Source: Erysipelotrichia bacterium (GTDB taxonomy: Bacteria; Bacillota_I; Bacilli_A; Erysipelotrichales; Erysipelotrichaceae). From it: a stretch of DNA of 9,431 nt. A program made the translations under genes and the position numbers. Positions 5,463-9,431 of the stretch are shown in pieces. The DNA is taken from assembly GCA_009929095.1 (NCBI GenBank), contig SABF01000046.1:1-9431 (forward strand), given 5' to 3'. The notes below the pieces were generated by a model that saw only the letters and a program-made list of their open reading frames with translations, did no database searches and was not told where the DNA came from. Numbering within the stretch: the first letter of the stretch is position 1; each line of letters opens with the position of its first letter.

Positions 5463-7223
5463 TTGTTCGGTATGAAAAAAATATGTCGGCATCCAAAATT
5501 GATAAACGCCATGCTTCTTGCAGCACTGGCGCTGGCAGTCAGTCTGCCGCTGTACTGCAATGGTCTTTTTAATCCGAATCCGGGACATGATCTGGAATTT
5601 CATCTGCAGAGAATTATAGGTCTGTCGCAGGCGATTCAAATCGGTCAGCTGCCATGCCAGATTCAGCCGTGGTGGATTCGGGGTATGGGATATGCAGTCA
5701 GCGCCTTTTATCCGGATTTGTTTCTGTATCCTTCGGCAGTTCTCTATCTTGCCGGCATGTCACTTCAGAATGCTTATAAATTGATGCTTGCGGGAATCAA
5801 TGTCGCTTCGGTTTTTCTTGCATACTGGAGCTTTAAAAAAATCTTCGGGAGAAACTCCATTGCCTGGCTGGGCACAATTCTCTATATCCTTGCACCGTAT
5901 CGTCTGACAGATATTTATCTGAGAAGTGCCATCGGAGAAGCATTGTCCATGGTGTTCCTGCCATTGTGTGCAGAAAGCATTCATTCTATTTTTGAATCAG
6001 ACGGAACTGACAGAGGAGCCTGGAAACGCATGGCAATTGCCTATGCCGGCATCTGCTGCAGTCATGCGCTTTCTCTATTCATTGTCGGGCTGTTTACTGC
6101 GATGTACTGCATATTCAGAATCAGACATACAATCCGAAAGAATGTATTTCTTTCACTGCTGAAGGGAACACTCATGGCGATTCTGCTGTCTCTTTGGTTT
6201 CTGATTCCGCTTCTGGAATTCAGCAGTTCTAGTAAACTCTATATGAACGAGATGTATCGAGATGTTTATCCGGAAGCAGTTTATTACTGGCAGATGCTTA
6301 TTCCATTCTCACCATCCTATGGCGGCAGTATCCATCTTGGCTATGGAACAAAGGGCGAGATGCCATTCTACCTTGGCTGGCCGCTTCTTTCCGGATTTCT
6401 TATTCTGCTGATACGGAAGTTCAGAAAAAAGCAGAATGGAAATGGAGAATTGGTGACAGTGACTGCGATGGCACTGATCGGCATGTGGATGTGTTCTTCT
6501 CTGTTTCCATACAATCAGCTGAATCATTATCACCTGACTGCATATCTGGTAAATAAAGTACAGTATCCATGGCGCTTTGAAATGGCTGTGACAATTCTTT
6601 TATCCCTGCTTGTCATGGCGGCAGTATCAAAAATAGAAGAAAAGACCTATAAAAAGGTATTTAAAGCAATCGCGGCACTGGCTGTGCTGCAGGGCAGTGC
6701 GTATCTTGCCAGCTTCATGTATCATGCGTCCATCAGAATGGTGGAGTCAGCGGATGATCTATGGTCTGGCAATTATATGGGAGGAGAATTTCTGCAGGCC
6801 GCACATTTTGACGACTCCCTGCAGGAAAAGAGTCTTGTGCCATATGCATATGATGCGGAAATCCTCTCATACAGCAAAAGCGGACTGAAAGCATCTGTGA
6901 CAATTAAAAATCCTACAGATAAGATACAGAAGCTCATTCTGCCGCTGACTTATTATCCGGAATATCGGGCTTATGATACGAAAACACTTCAGTCCATGCA
7001 GTTTTATAACAGCGGGGATGGAAGACTGACTGTCATCGTTCCGGCTGGGTACAGCGGAACAGTTGCAGTTTCCTATACAGTTTTGCCATTGTATAGAATT
7101 CTTGCAGTACTGTGTACGGCTGCGTTATTCCTGCTGATAGCGTCAATGACCGGAAAATTCAGAAGAAATCCTGTGAAACTCAGCAAGACAGTTTCCGAAT
7201 CGGAAGGATCTTGTGAATTCTGA
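5463..7223 (+). CDS. Polytopic membrane protein, PTPS-related / GT-C glycosyltransferase-like
   Basis: A 586-residue integral membrane protein with roughly ten hydrophobic segments. The first (about 13-32) is followed by an exterior loop with GHDLEFH at 41-47, an acidic and histidine cluster in the place where GT-C enzymes keep catalytic or metal residues. The segment GMGYAVSAFYPDLFLYP (74-90), then ILAPYRLTDIYLRSAIGEAL (141-160) and VQYPWRFE (366-373), match the family annotated as 6-pyruvoyl-tetrahydropterin synthase-related membrane protein (PF10131). That name is historical and does not imply pterin synthesis. A soluble beta-rich part (about 470-540, with YYPEYRAYD) precedes the last membrane segment (545-562). 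Inferred role: transfer of a sugar from a lipid carrier to a surface polymer. The start is TTG 5463 because GGAG lies five bases upstream; ATG 5472 is an alternative. No promoter is evident. Confidence 0.85.
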   Translation: MFGMKKICRHPKLINAMLLAALALAVSLPLYCNGLFNPNPGHDLEFHLQRIIGLSQAIQIGQLPCQIQPWWIRGMGYAVSAFYPDLFLYPSAVLYLAGMSLQNAYKLMLAGINVASVFLAYWSFKKIFGRNSIAWLGTILYILAPYRLTDIYLRSAIGEALSMVFLPLCAESIHSIFESDGTDRGAWKRMAIAYAGICCSHALSLFIVGLFTAMYCIFRIRHTIRKNVFLSLLKGTLMAILLSLWFLIPLLEFSSSSKLYMNEMYRDVYPEAVYYWQMLIPFSPSYGGSIHLGYGTKGEMPFYLGWPLLSGFLILLIRKFRKKQNGNGELVTVTAMALIGMWMCSSLFPYNQLNHYHLTAYLVNKVQYPWRFEMAVTILLSLLVMAAVSKIEEKTYKKVFKAIAALAVLQGSAYLASFMYHASIRMVESADDLWSGNYMGGEFLQAAHFDDSLQEKSLVPYAYDAEILSYSKSGLKASVTIKNPTDKIQKLILPLTYYPEYRAYDTKTLQSMQFYNSGDGRLTVIVPAGYSGTVAVSYTVLPLYRILAVLCTAALFLLIASMTGKFRRNPVKLSKTVSESEGSCEF

Positions 7224-7284
7224 ACCATGGATATCTGAAGGCTTTCGTATCTGAACTCAGCCGCTTTTCATCAGTCTGACTAAG

Positions 7285-8244
7285 TCAGCAAAACATTGGT
7301 TCAATCACATCTCGGATCAGCGGAATCCGTTCTCTGATCCGAGACTTTCTTGTGCAATTGATTGCGGTGACCATGTTTCGGTTTCGATTCACATAGATGA
7401 TATTTCCACAGTCGCCCATAGCTGCAAAGCCATCCTCGCCGATCCACCAGAGATAGCCATATGGAAGATTCAGTTCTTTCCATCGGCTGTGCTCTTTTGT
7501 GCTTTCCTCTATCCAATCTGCTGAAACGATCTGCTGATTGTTCCACCTGCCATGATTCAGATACAGCTGACCTAATGATGCCATTTCCCGAACTGAAAGA
7601 TGCAGTCCCCAGCCGGCAGTGTTCACACCGTTGGGATCAGCAGTCCAGCCCATGGCTGTTTTCTTTTTGTAAAATTCCATCTGTTCTTCTTTGCTCTGGA
7701 AGATGATGTTTTCAGGTACATCAATGCCAAGCGGGATAAAGAGATTTTTCTGGGCAAAGGTGAGAACCGGTTCTTTGGCGGCCCGGGCAAGAATACCGCT
7801 CAGAATATCGGGACCAATCAGCGGTGTATAGCGAAATGCTCCAATCGGTTCTTTTCCGCCGGCAAGATCCAGTGATGCTCTTACCCAGTCCATGCTGCCA
7901 AAGTATTTTGTATATGGGGCTGACTTGTACTTATAGGGAACTGTCATGGTCAGCATATCCTCTATCGTGATCTTCTGAATAGTATGCTCACCGCGCTTAA
8001 TCTGATAATCCGGAAAGAAGTCCAGTATCTTTTGATGGACATCTTTTATCAGTCCCTGATCAGCTGCAATGCCAATCAGGATGGATATGATACTTTTTGT
8101 ACAGGAGTAAATTTGAATGTGACTGCTGCGGCTGCACCCGTTGAAGTAGTTCTCATAAACGGAGCTTCCGTCTTTTAATACGTCAATGCCGGCAATATTG
8201 GAATAATCAGAAATGATCAGCTGTCTGAGCTCTTCTTCTGTCAT
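7285..8244 (-). CDS. Serine hydrolase, class C beta-lactamase / penicillin-binding-like family
   Basis: A 319-residue protein with the beta-lactamase class C (PF00144) fold, near the lower end of the usual length. Seen: the nucleophile motif SCTK at 47-50 followed by a hydrophobic helix; the tyrosine motif region FRYTPLIGPDILSGIL (138-151); WGLHLSVREMASLGQLYLN (212-230); and GYLWWIGEDGFAAMGDCGN (263-281). The second motif is Y-T-P rather than Y-x-N, and the third, normally H-x-G or K-T-G, reads D-C-G, so the active site is atypical and activity is uncertain. Relatives include esterases, peptidases and amide hydrolases; antibiotic resistance should not be assumed. There is no signal peptide, so it is probably cytoplasmic. 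ATG 8244 is chosen because a good promoter at 8267-8295 lies just upstream and AAGTGAG precedes it; the frame stays open to 8520 but that extension does not look protein-like. Confidence 0.85.
   Translation of the reverse strand: MTEEELRQLIISDYSNIAGIDVLKDGSSVYENYFNGCSRSSHIQIYSCTKSIISILIGIAADQGLIKDVHQKILDFFPDYQIKRGEHTIQKITIEDMLTMTVPYKYKSAPYTKYFGSMDWVRASLDLAGGKEPIGAFRYTPLIGPDILSGILARAAKEPVLTFAQKNLFIPLGIDVPENIIFQSKEEQMEFYKKKTAMGWTADPNGVNTAGWGLHLSVREMASLGQLYLNHGRWNNQQIVSADWIEESTKEHSRWKELNLPYGYLWWIGEDGFAAMGDCGNIIYVNRNRNMVTAINCTRKSRIRERIPLIRDVIEPMFC
7311..7343 (+). terminator. Long inverted repeat inside the serine hydrolase gene, possible terminator for the convergent membrane gene
   Basis: A perfect 10-bp inverted repeat CTCGGATCAG (7311-7320) / CTGATCCGAG (7334-7343) encloses a 13-base loop that itself contains CGGA/TCCG. 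On the plus strand ACTTTCTTG follows, a poor T-tail. The repeat lies within the last codons of the minus-strand gene. The 61 bases between the two stops contain no better terminator. Confidence 0.4.
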
Positions 8245-8266
8245 GTGTTTTCTCACTTTCATTCCT

Positions 8267-8295
8267 ACCATAAGTTGATTAAAAATTGATTTCAA
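8267..8295 (-). promoter_or_regulatory. Promoter of the serine hydrolase gene
   Basis: Read on the minus strand: TTGAAA (8290-8295), a 17-base spacer, TATGGT (8267-8272). The expected RNA start near 8260 lies upstream of ATG 8244 and downstream of the alternative ATG at 8271, which helps decide the start codon. Confidence 0.6.
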
Positions 8296-8513
8296 GAGAA
8301 AATTCCAGAATGTACTGCAGTACAGATAGAACAGAAGAAGGAAAGACGGACAGGCTTTGCATTGAGCATCTGCATCCTCGTGCAGCAGAAAACGGCAGCG
8401 AGGAATCTGTGAAATAAAATGTCCGTCTGCCGTGAACATCCGTGAGAATGGAAAGAAAGCAAATGATCTGCAGTGATCATCAGAGGATGGAGAAATCTCG
8501 TGAGAGCTTTTTT
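8296..8513. other. Intergenic stretch between divergent promoters, no convincing gene
   Basis: It lies between the serine hydrolase promoter and the feo promoter. It holds a 14-bp palindrome TGTACTGCAGTACA (8311-8324) and complementary segments AGACGGACA (8344-8352) / TGTCCGTCT (8420-8428). An overlapping pair ACGGCAG (8392-8398) / CTGCCGT (8427-8433) and a palindrome ATGATC-N6-GATCAT (8463-8480) are also present. A 35-codon plus-strand frame (8310-8417) has no convincing ribosome site. The long-range pairs could be parts of a small structured RNA, but pairings of this length are expected by chance in a stretch this size, and no promoter for such an RNA is clear. Confidence 0.4.
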
Positions 8514-8543
8514 TTGACATGAAGATTCTGACGAGACTATACT
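8514..8543 (+). promoter_or_regulatory. Promoter of the feoAB fusion gene
   Basis: A perfect -35 TTGACA (8514-8519), an 18-base spacer, and -10 TATACT (8538-8543). The RNA would start near 8550, about 34 bases before the ATG. Confidence 0.82.
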
Positions 8544-8560
8544 GTTAGTGCTATCTAACA
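8543..8560 (+). promoter_or_regulatory. 18-bp dyad at the feo transcription start, putative iron-responsive operator
   Basis: Perfect inverted repeat TGTTAG (8543-8548) / CTAACA (8555-8560) around TGCTAT. It begins at the last base of the -10 box and covers the predicted RNA start, the classic place for a repressor. TTAG/CTAA half-sites are found in operators of DtxR/IdeR-type iron repressors, but the spacing differs from that consensus, so the regulator family is a guess. Confidence 0.6.
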
Positions 8561-8583
8561 CACAGAACAGAGAGGGCATCAGA

Positions 8584-9431
8584 ATGCGTACACTGCGAGA
8601 TCTCAAAGAAGGACAGACAGCCATTATTACAGAAGTTGGAGGCAGGGGAGAACTGCGCCAGCATTTTCTGGACATGGGAGTGATTCCCGGTGCCGGTGTG
8701 ACTCTGAATAAATATGCACCGATGGGCGATCCCATGGAACTTACGATACATGGCTATGAGCTCACGCTGCGACTGGCAGATGCAGAGCAGATCAGTGTAC
8801 GAGAGGTGACAGCGAGTGACAGCTGCCAGGTTATTCCGGAACTGGAGGCCATTTTCCAAAGCAGTCATCCAGGTCTTGGAGAAGGCGGAAGATTCCATGA
8901 CAGATCAAAAGAACATCCTCTGCCTTCCAGTGAAATACTGACCTTTGCCTTAGCTGGAAATCAGAATTCCGGAAAGACCACCTTATTCAATCAGCTGACC
9001 GGTTCCAACCAGCATGTTGGCAATTTTCCCGGCGTGACAGTCGACCGGAAAACCGGAATCATTCTGAATCATTCCAACACGGAAGTGACGGATCTTCCGG
9101 GCATCTACTCTCTTTCGCCCTATACAGATGAAGAAATTGTATCTCGGCAGTTCATTCTGGAATCAAAACCGAAGGGAATTATTGATATCGTAGACGCGAC
9201 CAATATTGAACGCAATCTGTACTTGACCATGCAGCTGATGGAACTGCAGGTTCCAATCGTGCTGGCGCTGAACATGATGGATGAAGTAAGAGGCAATGGC
9301 GGTTCTGTGGACATCAATAAGATGGAAGCGATCCTTGGCATTCCTGTTGTCCCTATTTCCGCTGCCATGAATGAAGGCATCAATGAACTTGTGGATCATG
9401 CACTGCATGTCGCAAAATATCAGGAATGCAC
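8584..9431 (+). CDS. feoB: FeoA-FeoB fusion, ferrous iron transporter, 5' part (3' end outside window)
   Basis: The first 282 residues of an iron(II) uptake protein; the frame is open at the window edge. Residues 1-75 are a FeoA domain (MRTLRDLKEGQ, LRQHFLDMGVIPGAGV), an SH3-like accessory usually encoded separately. A polar linker (76-118) leads to the FeoB G domain. Its motifs are G1 GNQNSGKT at 125-132, NFPGVTVDRKTG with the G2 Thr, G3 DLPG at 170-173, G4 NMMD at 230-233 and G5 ISA at 258-260. FeoB's membrane channel, which moves Fe2+ inward, would lie beyond the window. ATG 8584 is supported by AGAGGG at 8571-8576 and a near-consensus promoter with an operator-like dyad, consistent with repression when iron is plentiful. 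Fused FeoA-FeoB proteins are known in some Bacillota and Bacteroidota. Confidence 0.96.
   Translation, partial: MRTLRDLKEGQTAIITEVGGRGELRQHFLDMGVIPGAGVTLNKYAPMGDPMELTIHGYELTLRLADAEQISVREVTASDSCQVIPELEAIFQSSHPGLGEGGRFHDRSKEHPLPSSEILTFALAGNQNSGKTTLFNQLTGSNQHVGNFPGVTVDRKTGIILNHSNTEVTDLPGIYSLSPYTDEEIVSRQFILESKPKGIIDIVDATNIERNLYLTMQLMELQVPIVLALNMMDEVRGNGGSVDINKMEAILGIPVVPISAAMNEGINELVDHALHVAKYQEC

Noticed and set aside
8310..8417. 35-codon plus-strand frame in the gap before feo
   Set aside because: No convincing ribosome site or promoter, a low-information polar sequence, and a length common by chance.
4233..8474. Identical 14-mer AAATGATCTGCAGT at 4233-4246 and 8461-8474
   Set aside because: A 14-base match somewhere in 9.4 kb has a chance of about one in five or higher; the flanks differ and no function is suggested.
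8493..8515. T-run at 8508-8515 as an intrinsic terminator
   Set aside because: The only hairpin before it has a 3-bp core; the last Ts form part of the TTGACA -35 box of feo.
8245..8520. In-frame extension of the serine hydrolase gene to an ATG at 8520
   Set aside because: It adds 92 residues with no family match, its start codon would overlap the -35 box of the divergent feo promoter, and a good promoter for the shorter gene lies inside it.

Overview
The window looks like chromosomal DNA from an anaerobic, low-to-mid GC Bacillota. Strong AGGAGG-type ribosome sites, intrinsic terminators with T-tracts, a clostridial-style FeoA-FeoB fusion, a rubredoxin, a flavodoxin, a C69 dipeptidase and a Cof-type HAD phosphatase all fit a gut anaerobe. 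The protein mix suggests the Erysipelotrichia or a close relative, but that placement is inference from gene style, not a search. There are no tRNA, rRNA, CRISPR or insertion-sequence features.

Left part (1-4132, all plus strand): the 3' end of a ROK-family sugar kinase cut by the window edge, ending at a strong terminator; a Cof-type HAD hydrolase; a lipoprotein carrying two chagasin-like (I42) protease-inhibitor domains; and a C69 dipeptidase. Terminators after the ROK, lipoprotein and C69 genes make most of these separate transcription units. The HAD and lipoprotein genes have no terminator between them and may be partly co-transcribed.

Middle (4133-5426): a gap holding a possible 39-residue minus-strand small gene with its own promoter-like boxes, then a minus-strand flavodoxin with a perfect terminator. 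It is divergent from a small plus-strand rubredoxin (5220-5378). The 140-base divergent region is dense in symmetry: a perfect 20-bp palindrome, a 21-bp dyad and repeated TGCATTAT words. It probably coordinates the two electron carriers, one with an iron-free flavin and one an iron protein.

Right part (5427-9431): a large polytopic membrane protein of the PTPS-related/GT-C-like type; a convergent minus-strand serine hydrolase of the class C beta-lactamase fold; a roughly 340-base divergent control region; and the start of an iron(II) transporter in which FeoA is fused to FeoB. The feo promoter is near-consensus and carries an 18-bp dyad overlapping the predicted transcription start, a good candidate for an iron-responsive repressor site.

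The recurring theme from 4543 onward is iron and redox: flavodoxin, rubredoxin and Feo. I see no clear mobile element or defence island. The most unusual items are the tandem chagasin lipoprotein, the C-x-C first knuckle of the rubredoxin, the symmetric regulatory regions, and the small ORF.
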